64,000 nt of DNA from Cephalotus follicularis (lineage: Eukaryota; Streptophyta; Magnoliopsida; Oxalidales; Cephalotaceae). The notes beneath the pieces were generated by a model. It was not told where the DNA came from, did not search any database, and was given only the letters and a program-made list of their open reading frames with translations. Each line of letters opens with the position of its first letter. Position 1 is the first letter of the stretch. The stretch spans positions 83,374 to 147,373 of the forward strand of contig BDDD01000563.1 in NCBI GenBank assembly GCA_001972305.1. The letters run 5' to 3'. Positions 22,169 through 32,757 of the stretch are shown here, in pieces. Both the position numbers and the translations under genes were made by a program.

Positions 22169-24100
22169 TCTAACGCCCCCGATCCGAGTTCACTTTATGC
22201 TCAAAGCGAGCTTCGAGGATACGGTGCGTTACGTGGGGGTGAAATCTTTAATCCTTTAACAATCATATGAATTGTTAACATTTATCAAACCTCTCATAAT
22301 TTTACAACATTTCCATATTAAACTTCAAAAATATCATGCTTTCTTCGAATTCATCATAAACCACATAGATTATAGTCAATGTATTTATAAAACATTATCA
22401 GAATACATTTCTCAGCGGAAAACATTAACTTATTGCATTAAAATCAGTTTATACAAAAAATTAATGTATAACATAATTCTTTTTCAAAAGCTTCATTTAT
22501 GAGCTCCCTCTAAAGATCGAAATCTCTTCGTTCATCCATTCCCTGGAAAATTTTATTTCAAAACACAAATTTGAAAGGAATGAGCTTAAATAGCCCAGTA
22601 AGGGTTTCAAAATAAACATTTCATCACATTCATTCTTTTCTTTTCATATCTCATGAAACATAACATTTCATTTCTTTTTCTGATCATATTTCATGAATCA
22701 GAACATTTCATAAATAACTGAGGGGTTGTATAAACTTAAATAATCCAACTGAAACCTTTTGCTTCACTGGGGCATTGTGTACTCCCCGATTACAATCCTT
22801 ACATCACATGCATGTCCATGAGCCCTCACGCTCATTTAATCCTTCTCGGATTAATCCCCCTTGGATCGCAACCCAAGAGTTGTTCATCTCAGTTTATTAT
22901 CTTTTGATAAAATCATTTCTTAATACTTTGAGTGATCAACTCAAGATATTTGTAAAAATAAATTCGTACACCACTTGTAAAAATGAAATAACGATAAAAT
23001 TATAGCAAACATTTCAATAATTTTAGGATGATAAAATCATAACTTCATTGGAAATAATAGCAGAATATGAGCAATAATTTTAAACATAGAATTTCATCAA
23101 GAATTTGGCAGAAATTCGAATTATGTAAAACATAACGATTTGCTGTATAATTTCCAGAAATAACATAAATTACTTTGACATAACATAAAGTATTTTGGCA
23201 TAAAAGTATAAAATAATATACTTTGAGAAAGTGAGTAAAAATTTTCCTTACATTGCTTTAAATCTCCTTCTCTCCTATTCTACTCTGAGGTGATTTCTAC
23301 ACCGAAACTTTAGCAAAATTCTCCTTTTTTTTTTTCTCTCATCTTCTCTCTTTTTCTTTCTCTCCTTCTTTCTCTCTTTCTTTTCTCTCCTTCTCAGTCT
23401 CTCTCTCAGTAATTTCTTGGCAAAAGGAACGTTACATTTACCCATATTTATAGGAGAGTTAATCTACATATTTCTTACCCTCGTGCGTTACCATATAACA
23501 TCGTCCACGTTATACCACCCATGTGTTAAAATTTCCATCCTCCATATAAATGAAAAATATCCCTTGTTTATGTTAAAAATAATCACAGGCAGCTAAATAT
23601 CCCAATTCCTTCACCCGTCTGTCGACACGCGTCCATAATTAGTATAATTAATTCACTAAACGACAAAAAAAAAATGAGATAAGCGTCGGCGCTTTCAAAT
23701 TTTCACTACTCTAAGAGTTGACGCTTTAAAAGCGCTGCCACTTTACTACTAAGCATCACCAGTTTAGCGCTTTTTTACAAAGGAAATAACACTTGAAAGC
23801 GTTGTCACTTTCTCCATTACGCTAAAACAAACCGTCGATGCTTTAAGCTTAATAAGCGTTGTTGGTTTAAACGTATAACCGTCGCTGCTTTCTCCAATAC
23901 ACTAAAACAAACCGTTGACACTTTAGTGTGTTTTAGGTACAAAAATTGCGCTTTAATATAAGATAGTCGATGCTTTCGTGCATACGTAATGCACACGTGA
24001 CGCGTAATGCAACACTTCTTACTCCATGGCTTATAACCCAGTACTCTAAAACAAACACATTTCTATAAACAATAATTTCAACAAAATTCTGGTCATTACA
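22169..24100 (-). mobile_element. X2: solo LTR (about 1.93 kb)
   Basis: Starts TCTAACGCCCCC (TG changed to TC) and ends GGTCATTACA. The empty site is visible in the other A LTR at about 575-585. The flanks TTTAT and TATAT are a target duplication with one change. A pyrimidine-rich stretch lies at 23320-23410 and decayed palindromes at 23685-23971. No internal region or coding sequence remains. Reading on the minus strand gives a normal LTR start TGTAATGACC. Confidence 0.88.
23685..23971. promoter_or_regulatory. Decayed palindrome array in X2
   Basis: Sites such as AAGCGTCGGCGCTT (core 23685), GTTGAC (23717), GCTGCC (23734), ATCACC (23755), GTCGAT (23834), GTCGCT (23881), GTTGAC (23914) and GTCGAT (23966). 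Only one step is exactly 21 bp. Most cores differ from GTCGAC by C-to-T or G-to-A. In LTR direction the array starts about 130 bp from the LTR start. Confidence 0.5.
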
Positions 24101-24683
24101 TATATGTACATCGGATCTCTATATGGAATTATGAAATCGGATAAATTATGATATTTGCTATTCGGATAAATTCATAGTTTGGGAAATTATGAAATTTGGA
24201 AATTTTGAGATTTTATTTATGTTTTATGTGAGTATTCTGTTTTACTTATGCAAGAATATTTTAATCATGTTTATATGAAATTCATGATTTTAAAGCTCGG
24301 ATATTTGTTTATCTTTTAAATTTATATTTACTGTTTTATATTCTTTATCCGTACTGAGATTTGCTCAGCCGCGTTTTGTTTGCTAAGTGGCAGGTTATTA
24401 GGAACATCGGGGAAATGTGTGAAGAGAGATGTCCACCTATATCTGAGGATCCTCTAGGAGTTTGGTCTTATGGTGTTCTGTTGTTTTATGGTCATGACTA
24501 GGCCAGTTCTATGAACAATATTTTGACTTTGGATTATGTTATGATTTTCAGACTGTGATTTTCAGAATTTGGTTTTGATATCAAATCATGTTTTGACCAC
24601 CACGTTTTGAATAAAGTTAAGTTTATGTTTTGATCTGTTCTTTTATCTGTTCTGTAAGCACTTCCACCGTCGGGGGTGTTACA

Positions 24684-25116
24684 TATGTTCCTTAAGGAAC
24701 TTAACAACCACAGAGTTGTCATTGGTTTGACAAGGTATCGCCTCAATCCACTTTGAGACAGTCAACAACCAGAATGATATATAAATTCCAAAATGAATTG
24801 GGAAATGAACCCATGAAATCGATGCCCCAAATATAAAAAATCTCCACAGTCAAAATTGGAGTCAAAGGCACCATATTTAGCTTGGTCACACGGCCTAAAG
24901 ATTGATGTGATGCACAAGCCCTACAGTACTGAAAAGCATCTTTAAAAATGGTCGGGCAATAAAAACCACATTATAAAACCTTGGCCCCTGTCTTTGTTGG
25001 GCGAAAATGACCACCAAAGGTCTGATCATGACAAAAAAAAGAGTATAGATCGACACTTATGATCAGGAACACATCGTCGCATAATCTGGTCGGGACATGC
25101 TTTAAACCGGTAAGGA
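24684..25116 (-). pseudogene. Element H integrase, cut by element A
   Basis: Minus-strand fragments show FKDAFQYCRACASHQ (zinc-binding end, about 24930), a WGIDFMGSFP block with the first catalytic aspartate (about 24815), LYIILVVDCLKVD, and NDNSVVVKFLKE (about 24690), after which A begins. Frame breaks are frequent. The wording of these blocks is that of the Athila group of Ty3/gypsy. The rest of the domain must lie left of the window, on the far side of A. Confidence 0.82.
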
Positions 25117-25765
25117 TCATCCCAGAAAAAATGTTTGACTTCCAAAAAGAAACCGATGCTTATCTTGAACAAACCACTTTGACGGTACGATCCCTGTAAC
25201 AAGATAATTAAGCATGTCCGCATACCATGGTTCGCTCACGACATGCATAAGCTGCTTATCGGGGAAAATTTCATTGATCGGACCCTTTTCCTTGGAAGGA
25301 TTGGAAAGTCGGGATAGGTGGTCGGTAACCAAATTTTCAGTCCCTTTCTTGTCTCTAATTTGCACGTCGAACTCTTGAAGTAGCAAAACCCAATGGATAA
25401 GACACGTTTTTTCATCCTTTTTAGCCACTAGGTATCGAATCGTAGCATGATCAGTATAAACAATGACGTGTGATCATAACAGGTATGTGCAAATACCACA
25501 GCTAAAAACTGGTTCTCAGTGGTCGTGTAATTTAATTACGCATCGGAAAGGGTCCTACTTGCATAGTAAATGACGTGAGGCAATTTATTCATCATTTGCC
25601 CGAGAACAGCTTCTATTGCACAATCTGACGCATCACACATAATCCCAAAAGGCTCAGTCCAAATGGGTGCCTAAATTATAGGAGCCGAAGTGAGCTCCTT
25701 CTTTAAAAGATTAAAAGCTTCAAGGCACTTCTCAGAGAAAACAAATTCTTGATATTTCGCGATGA
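25117..25765 (-). pseudogene. Element H RNase H and start of integrase
   Basis: RNase H pieces: ICDASDCAIEAVLGQ (about 25620), LPHVIYYASRTLSDA (about 25550), NYTTTENQFLAVVFA (about 25510), then the clean 103-codon frame with [24 protein letters not shown] and DHLSRLSNP (25117-25428). The LLLQEFD and DHLSRL blocks are characteristic of Athila-like Pol. A stop and at least one shift lie between about 25430 and 25540. Confidence 0.85.
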
Positions 25766-25771
25766 CCGATG

Positions 25772-26515
25772 TCAAGGGTCGTGCCACCTTGCTAAAATCT
25801 TTGATGAACCTACGATAAAAACATGTCTGGGGAATGCTCGAATGTCTTTTATATTTTGAGGTGGAGGCAAATGTTTGATGACTTCAATTTTTGCTTTGTC
25901 TACTTGGATTCCCTCTTTTGACGCTACATGTCCAAGAACTATCCCCTTCTTCACCATGAAATTGCACTTGTCCCAATTAAGCACTAAATTCTTCCCCCGA
26001 CTTCTTTTGAGTACTAATTATAGATGATGAAGGCATTCAGAGAACGAGAAACTGTGAATAGAGAAGTCATCCATAAACCCTTCAAGGAAATCTTCCACCA
26101 TATCAGAGAAAATACTCATCGTGCACCTTTGGAAAGTCGCGGGGGCATTGCAAAGGCCGCACGACATGCGTTGATAAGAAATGTTCCAAAAGGGCATGTG
26201 AAAGTAGTTTTCTCTTGATCTTGTGGAGTGATGGGAATTTGGTTGTATCCGGAGTACCCATCGAGAAAACAATAATACTCATGACCAGCCAATCTATCCA
26301 ACATTTGATCGATAAATGGAAGGGGCAAATGATCCTTCCAAGTGGCTGTATTCAACTTATGGTAGTCGATGCACACCCTCCATCCTGTTTGGACCTTCAT
26401 CAGAATTAAATCATTGTGGAGGATTGCACTACCGTTACTCCAAATTTCTTTGGGACGACGTGGACTGGACTCACCCACCGACTATCCGATATGGGATAAA
26501 TGATCCCATTGTCTA
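25772..26515 (-). pseudogene. Element H reverse transcriptase (Athila-like)
   Basis: RT blocks in order: WRVCIDYHKLNTATWKDHLPLPFIDQMLDRLAGHEYY (about 26395-26280), FLDGYSGYNQIPI, EKTTFTCPFGTF, a frame change near 26170, then GLCNAPATFQRCTMSIFSDM, the catalytic EGFMDDFSIHS (both aspartates present, about 26050) and, after another shift near 26020, CNFMVKKGIVLGHVASKEGIQVDKAKIEVI. The first two thirds of the domain is well kept despite three frame changes. The GYSGYNQI and FMDDFS wording sets H apart from elements A, B, G and J. Confidence 0.9.
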
Positions 26516-26711
26516 GCCACTTCAAGATTTCTTTCTATATGGATTTTTTCATCATTGGATTTGCCCTTCACTGAGGTTCTCGAGAGGGTCTGGATCCCCC
26601 TATGAGATTTATGTGGTGCTCACAAATAGAAGGGCTGATTCCCTTGATATCAGCCATAGTCCGACCAATTGCCTCCTTATTTTCTTCGAGTAAGTGAATA
26701 ACCTCCTCTTC

Positions 26712-27695
26712 CTAACGGGGTGTAAGATCGGATGAGAGAAGAACAGGAAGATTCTGGTTTTCACCTAAGATTGAGTATTTCAAAGTGGAGGGCAATTCCT
26801 TCAATTCAAGTTTCAGAGGCTCTTCTATTGATGGTTTAGGAAGAGATGCGGACAAGGGTCTCACTAGCTCTAATGGCTGCATGCAAAACTCATCAAAGAT
26901 ATCCCCTCCGTCAACATCCCCTGATTCCCGCATACACTCATTGAAATTTCCATCAAAATCAATGTCAAAGTGCGTATCAATGTGGTCGGGAATTGATTGT
27001 AACGCGTTCGCTTCATCGAAGTCAACTGGATGCTTTCCCAAATGAAAGACATTAAAATCAACTGGCGTGTTTTGAAAACTTAACTTCATCAGACCATTTC
27101 GATAATTTATCAGAGCATCACTCGTCCCTAGGAACTTTTTGCTCAGAATGACTGGGATTTGATCATTAAGATTCGCAACAGCCTGGGTATCTAAAATGAC
27201 AAAGTCAATAGGAAAGAAAAACTCACCAACCTTGATCAAAACATCCTCAATTTTTCCTCTCGACACATTTACAGACTTATCCGCTAATTGCAAAGTCATC
27301 GTGGTCGGGCGCAATTCTCCTAAACCAAGCTTCTCGTAAAACGATGATGGCAAAAAATTCACACTTTCTCCTAAATCGAGCAGCGCATGTTCAATTTTGG
27401 TGTTGCCAATGACGCAAGAGATTGTCGGGTAGGCAGGGTCTTTATACTTTTGCACCATGGGTTGTGAAAACATCACACTGATATTGACTGCTAAGAAAGC
27501 CTTTTTTGGAGTCTGAAGGTTCCTCTTTTTAGTGTATACGTCTTTCAAGACTTTTGCGTAAGAGGGCACCTGCTCAATGGCTTCGAGCAATGGAATATTG
27601 ATTTGGAGTTGCATAAATGTTTCAATGATCTTTTCTATCGCTGGCGCTTTCTTATTTTGCAATCTCTTTTGAAAAGGAACTGGTGGATCGTACAA
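26712..27695 (-). pseudogene. Element H protease region of Gag-Pol
   Basis: A 327-codon open frame. It starts with PPVPFQKRLQNKK and a long spacer (FMQLQINIPLLEAIEQVPSYAKVLKD) typical of Athila Gag-Pol. A retropepsin-like domain follows with HALLDLGESVNFLPSSFYEKLGLG, where the active-site triad is D-L-G followed by E instead of the usual A, and LQLADKSVNVSRGKIEDVLIKV. The closing block is VNLNDQIPVILSKKFLGT, NGLMKLSF. It is open but ends at 26712 before RT, while the gag part before it is broken, so it is classed as a pseudogene fragment. Confidence 0.88.
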
Positions 27696-28603
27696 GTACT
27701 GCCACTGGTTGTTCCTTCTTCTTGTAGTCTTGCTCCTTCCTCGATTGATCTTGCACGCTTAAATTCGTTGGTTGAACAAAGGAGTAAGCCAATGGTTCAT
27801 TTAATTTTTCTTGCGCTGATGACTCTTCCAACTGCTCGTTCACATTTTCGGTTTCATCCACTGGTTGGTGTTCATTTCCACTCCTTAGGACAAAAACTTA
27901 TTTTGATGGGCCCGAGGAGGAAGATGAGACTGGCGGATTCAATGTCGGTTGGGTGTGAGTGCACTGGTTCATGGTATTCCTCAGATTCGGGTCTGGCAGA
28001 GAAGTCATCTTGCCTTTCTCTCTTTCATGTAGAGCAGATGCAAGCTATGAAAATTATTTCTCCATGTTATGCTGACTAGTCATTATAGTGCTCATGAGAA
28101 GCTCTATGCTCTTTTCTAGCGAGGAAATTCTAGACGTATCTTCCCTTTGGTTCAACAATCCAGGTGACTATTGATTTTGAAATTGGTTTTGTGGTGGGAA
28201 GGATGGTCGGACATTACTTGAATTCGGTGGGAACCTTTGAAAGGTCTGCTATGGTGCAGACTGGCTAGGGAAGCTCGAAGGTTTCCCAAAGAAATTTGGG
28301 TTTTGACCCGAAAAGTTTGAGGGTCCTCTCTCGTTTTTCCCTTGACTCCATCAGAAGTTTGGATGATTTCACCAACCCGGATTGTAAGTCTTACTACAAG
28401 GGTTGTATTGATTCACTGCGAAAATGTTCTTTGGAAAGTATTGATCTTCAATGTAACTTTGGCATTCTTCGATAACTTTACTAGCAGATTGACACAATGA
28501 GCACATAGGGATGCTCTGATTTATGTGACTCGCGTGCTTGGGTCCCCTAATTAACAACTCTAATCTCCTGAGACGGTTGTCTAACTGTGCCTCCAGCGTT
28601 ATG
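27696..28603 (-). pseudogene. gag: Element H gag, C-terminal half
   Basis: Reading right to left, a degenerate zinc knuckle CSLCQSASKVIEEC (histidine replaced by lysine) at about 28490 is followed by FAVNQYNPCSKTYNPGW, NHPNFSW-like and NERGPSNFSGQNPNF sequence, then an S, Q and P rich tail. The YNPGW-NHPNF block is a hallmark of Athila-type Gag. Stops occur at about 28370, 28345, 28245 and 28170. The 5' part of the gene lies beyond solo LTR K at 31302. Confidence 0.85.
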
Positions 28604-31301
28604 TGTAACGCCCTGTATCTTTTGGAGATTTAAGAGTTCTTTTTTTTCTAGTTGTTGATATGATTTTCTTTTATATTTGGGCTTATGTGTAATAATGGAC
28701 AAGAGGAGGAAGTGTTAAGTCAAGGTTTAAGTGTAATTTATGGAAGTTGGAGGATGTAAGTGTAAAGCTTGTTGAGGAAGATTACAACTTCCAAGACAAA
28801 TGATGGGTTAAGTTGGGATTAGTGTGGAGGTATTTGGAGTTGTGGCCATCCTTTCTTCTAGCTTCAGCAGGTTAGAGAGTTTTAGAGAGAGAGAGAGTCC
28901 TAGTTTTCTTCTTCTTCTCGTTCTTGCACCTGGACCAGTAGCAGTTGAAGCTTTCCGAGCGTAGCAGTGGAAGAAGCATACAAGGAAAAGGAAAGAAGCA
29001 GTCAAGCCAGAGGAAGAGCGTAGCAGAAAACAAGAGACATTAGCGTCCAAGGAAGTAGCAAGAACTGTGAGTGGGACATCCTTTCTTTTAAAGTATTTTA
29101 GTGGTCTTCTTATTTTCTTGAGAATTCCTTCTCCTCAGCTTCAGTTTCGAGTAAGTGAGTTTAGATGGGAATTTGTTTTCCCTAACGTTTTATGTTAGCC
29201 ATTCCTTCAGAGTGGAGTGTTTTCCCATAGCAAAGATGTTAAGTATCCTTTATGTCGTTCATCCTCGGATGAGATAACGTGTACGTGTTCACCTCCCTCC
29301 TTGGCGTACCTATTGTCTACGATGGGTTGTTGAGTGAGTCTGCCCCCGGGTTCCATTCCGGGATCTCCTTACGCTGTGGCTAGGATAGTGTACAGGGTCT
29401 GAGCGCAGCCGAGCACATATGTACAAGCTCCTCCCTCCTCAGCCTCTCATCACAGGATGGGAAGTTGAGTGAGTCTGTCCCCGAGTTCCATACATGGTTC
29501 TCCTTGCATTGTTGCTAGGACAATGTATAGAGGTTGAGTACAGCAAAGCTAAGTTATCAGATATAGTAGTATATAGAGCCTATCAGTAGGTTTTCTAGAG
29601 GAGGACCTTGTCCTCAGACTTTTAGTCCCCGGCCCAGAAAAGCAGCAACAAGAATAACAGCTCAGAGGAGAACCATGGGTTCTCGGCAGATACTGCCAAG
29701 CAGGCTTTGGCCTAGATCAGCTCAGCTCAGGCCACTATAAGTTGGCAACTATATTATGTAACCAGCTCAGCTCAGACCACTATAAGTTGGTAACTATATT
29801 ATGTAACCAGCTCAGCTCAGACCACTATAAGTTGGCAACTATATTATGTAAACAACAAAGCAAGCATAGCAGAGAAAAGCCAATTCCCAGCTTAGTTGTT
29901 CTATTTGGGTTTTTAGCCGAGAAAGACCCCATCTCTTTTTCAGAACACTTTCTTTTAATCAACTGTATTCTTAAGTTATTTCAGCTTTCATGAACATTCT
30001 ATAATTATCTAAGCAGAGAAAGAAGTAAGTTTTTCAAGTACTTTGAGCGTTACCTTATTGTATGCTATGGCATATGTTTTGTTTACAGTCTTTTCCCCAG
30101 TTGGGATAGTCATTCATGCTCATGGTAAGTTTCTTTAGCGTATTCCTTATTATGAATGCAATAGAGGATGTTTTGTTCTCAGTCACTTAGTCAGTTGGAC
30201 TAATCCCGTCACAGATTATTTTGCAGACCAGCCAGCCAGAGGAGATCCTCCAGCTCAGCAGTAGATAGCTAAGCAAGGTAGTTTTGAGCTCAGCGTCATG
30301 GAACGTCATCTCGGGCGTTTAGCATTGCATAGCATTGGGCATTCTTTTGGGTTTCTCTACCTCCCTTTTTGTAGTAGAGTAGCCGAGAGTATATCTTTTG
30401 TATAGAAAGTAAGCTTTTGATATTCTTTTGCCGAGCCAGATAAGGCAATGTATGTTATGCCAGGGAACAAATATGTAATGATTTTATACTTTCAAGAAAT
30501 GTTATGGATGTTTTGAGTTAGTAGATTTGTTTATCTTGTGATTTCATGGATATTTCCTGTTTTGAGTTTTGTGTTCCCAAGTCTGGCCGGGGAGCTAGAG
30601 AGTCCTCGGTTAGTATGGCAGAGATGACCTTGGCGGAGGAAAGTAGTTATGGCTAAGGTGGATGTTTTAAGTTTACAGTGTTTTACCCGTGGAGGAAGGG
30701 TGTCCCGCGGTAAGGTTGTGCCTTTGGAATATAACGCTGAGAAGGAGTCCTCAGGTAGATGCCAGAGGAGCTAGAGTGTCCTCGGGTGTGGAGTTAAGTG
30801 AACAGGTGTGGTGCACGTGGGTCTCTCCTCGGGCGCTGGTGATATTGCGCATTAGCCCAGGCCCTCTCCTCAGGCTTTTGTGTGATGCGTCCTTGGTGTG
30901 ATCCTCTACGGTCTCTCCCCGGGCATGTTTTATCCGCAGGTTGTTAAGTGGGTTCGTGAGGTGCACCTGTGTGCTCTCCTCGGGCGTTAGGGTCCTTGTA
31001 CGTTAGCCCTGGCCCTCTCCCCGGGCATCTTTTTGCGTGATAAGTTAAGTGATCTCGTGAGGAGCACCTGGGTGTTCACCTCGGGCATAAGTGATGCGAC
31101 GCGTTTTGGAGATCTGGTTAAGTAGTGCTGGGGACGCAAGCAGGAGAGGAGTTGGATCCTCTGCCCCGGTTGCCCTGTTAGCTGCGCGCCCAGTCTAGGC
31201 TTTCTCCTCAGGCAGTTTTAGTTTTGAGAGGGTTGTTGGCAAGGAGGGCGATCCCCGGCAAGACACGTGTCCCATAGTTAGAGAGGGAACGGGTCCTGAC
31301 A
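28604..31301 (+). mobile_element. K: solo LTR of the G family (2.7 kb)
   Basis: Runs TGTAACGCCC...GGGTCCTGACA and is homologous, in opposite orientation, to the LTRs of element G. It splits the gag of H between 28603 and 31302. Flanks are TTATG and TTACG, a target duplication with one transition. No internal sequence is present, so it is the remnant of LTR-LTR recombination. A 45-bp tandem repeat lies at 29714-29850 and repeated CTCCTCGGGC-like motifs at 30780-31090. No gene is supported; open frames here are not shared with the G LTRs. Confidence 0.92.
29714..29850. repeat. 45-bp tandem repeat inside K, three copies
   Basis: Copies of CAGCTCAGCTCAG-ACCACTATAAGTTGG-...-TATTATGTAA are spaced exactly 45 bp apart (TATAAGTTGG at 29736, 29781 and 29826) and differ at few positions. 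The homologous part of the G LTRs (about 35330-35400 and 40010-40150) shows only one CACTATAAGTTNG-type unit, so the expansion is specific to K. Confidence 0.9.
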
Positions 31302-31690
31302 TTACGGATCCCTCAATAACATATCCCTTACTCGACAAAGCTCTCTCAGAAACTTGAGTGGACTCCCACTCCCTAGTTCGCTCACCCAAATCTAAAAGGA
31401 AATTCCAAGCCTCGTTTTCATCGGTGTATGAGGTGAACCCATCAAGACACATTGACTTAACCAATTGCTTGGTCTGGTAGTCGATTCTTTCGTAGATGAT
31501 TTGGCACAAATGCCATGTGTTCAAACCATGATTTGGACACTCTAAGAGAACGTCTTTGAAACGCTCCATACATCGAGAGAATGATTCATTAGGTCGCTGG
31601 CGAAACTGGTGAATGTAGTTCCTAAGTTTATTTATTTTGTGGAGTGGAAAGAATTTCTTTAGGAATGAGACAGCGAAACTGGTGAATGTA
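31302..31690 (-). pseudogene. gag: Element H gag, N-terminal half
   Basis: Minus-strand reading gives FLKKFFPLHKINKLRNYIHQFRQRPNESFSRCMERFKDVLLECPNHGLNTW in two pieces, then QIIYERIDYQTKQLVKSMC and ENEAWNFLLDLGERTREWES. This is the Gag core of an Athila-like element, continuing at 28603 on the other side of K. A frame of 124 codons that seems to end at 31195 actually crosses the K boundary, so its last third is LTR sequence. At the right edge an 18-base segment (GCGAAACTGGTGAATGTA) is repeated at about 31600 and 31671. Confidence 0.85.
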
Positions 31691-32757
31691 CTTACGAAAC
31701 TGATTAAAAATAGAAATAAAATAACCTAATTACAATCCGTGCAAAAATCCAAAACTTTCCATTTTTGTTGTCACCGAAAGCGTCGACACTTATATTGAAA
31801 GCGTCATCTCGTTGACGCTTTAATAATGTGAATACAACCTCGTTCCGTACTTTTAGTGTTAAACGTCGACAGTCTAGAGCAAGGCATCGACGCTTATAAC
31901 ATTGTAATGAACCAAAGCGTTGACACTAGTGCATAACATTTAGCGCTTAAGTGGTTAAGCGTCGTCAGTGTAAGTAAAGTGTCATCGGTGTAAGTAAGCA
32001 TTGTCAGAAATTCAGGCTTGTAAGCGCAACATGTAGCTGAGTAGAGCTTGATGTGTTAAGCAGAGAAGCGAGGTAAACTACCAGTCTAGACTTCCTGAGA
32101 TGCCGAGCAATAAAACCATGAATTTCTGAGCACCACTTTGCAAAGAAGAGTTGAAATGCCGAGCATGCATTGTGATCAGAGCATGGATGCTAAGCAGTTT
32201 ATCAAGAACATCCAAGCGGACCTTGAGGAGCATAACAACATGAAATTACCTGGCCAGACTTGCCAAGCAATGTTGCCGAGCAGAGAAGCCAACTAGTAAA
32301 TACCCGAGCACTAAACGACCCTTTGCCAAGCATTGTGAATACGGTGTAAAGCAAAGCATGGAATACAAGTATGAGACAAACTTGAGGCGTTTATCAGACC
32401 AGAGATGAGGAATTGAGCATAGCCAACCATAAAGTGCTAAGCAGTTTTGAAGAACAATAGAGAAGACCATAAAATAACGCTAACGGAGCCGGGAAATGAA
32501 GGTGGTCTGGTTCAGAGAAACACAAAGCGTCATGCCTAAAAATCATCCATCAGCACTTTAAAGATAAGCGTCGACACTTATAATGAAAACGTCGACGCTT
32601 TGTTCTGTAATTTGCACTGTTTAGTCAATTTTTGCTGCACTTGAATGATTTCGCCCTTATACCTGAAAAGTCATAAAATACAACAACAGTAATCTGATGC
32701 AAGCATAAAAATATAACAATTAACTCGTTAAAAACAACATATTTTTATGTTAAACAG
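31691..32757. repeat. Unassigned LTR-like stretch with orphan palindrome array
   Basis: No coding sequence is recognised. Palindrome cores start at 31782 and 31803 (step 21), 31865 and 31886 (21), 31961 and 31981 (20), and 32570 and 32591 (21), with GTCGAC at 31782, 31865, 32570 and 32591. Between 32060 and 32480 there are repeated GAGCA-AAGCA-type words. A possible minus-strand LTR start (TGTTTAACAT) is at 32757, which would place the nearest core about 165 bp inside the LTR, as in other families here. The left edge and a target duplication were not found, so this is tentative. Confidence 0.45.

Larger units (their letters stand above)
19882..24683 (+). repeat. Element A 3' LTR, carrying two nested insertions
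   Basis: Begins TATAATATGCC (a TG-to-TA change of TGTAATATGCC) and ends GGGGGTGTTACA, like the 5' copy. X1 (21413-21857) and X2 (22169-24100) are inserted; without them and their duplicated targets the LTR is about 2.4 kb. Palindrome arrays fill 20016-20161 and 20761-21022. The sequence after 24683 is element H. The matching flank of A lies left of the window, so its target duplication cannot be checked. Confidence 0.92.

Noticed and set aside
30689..30966. Overlapping frames in K
   Set aside because: Made by repeated CTCCTCGGGC words; not conserved in the G LTRs.
31195..31569. A continuous 124-codon protein
   Set aside because: The frame crosses the edge of solo LTR K at 31301/31302, so it is a chance fusion of LTR and gag sequence.
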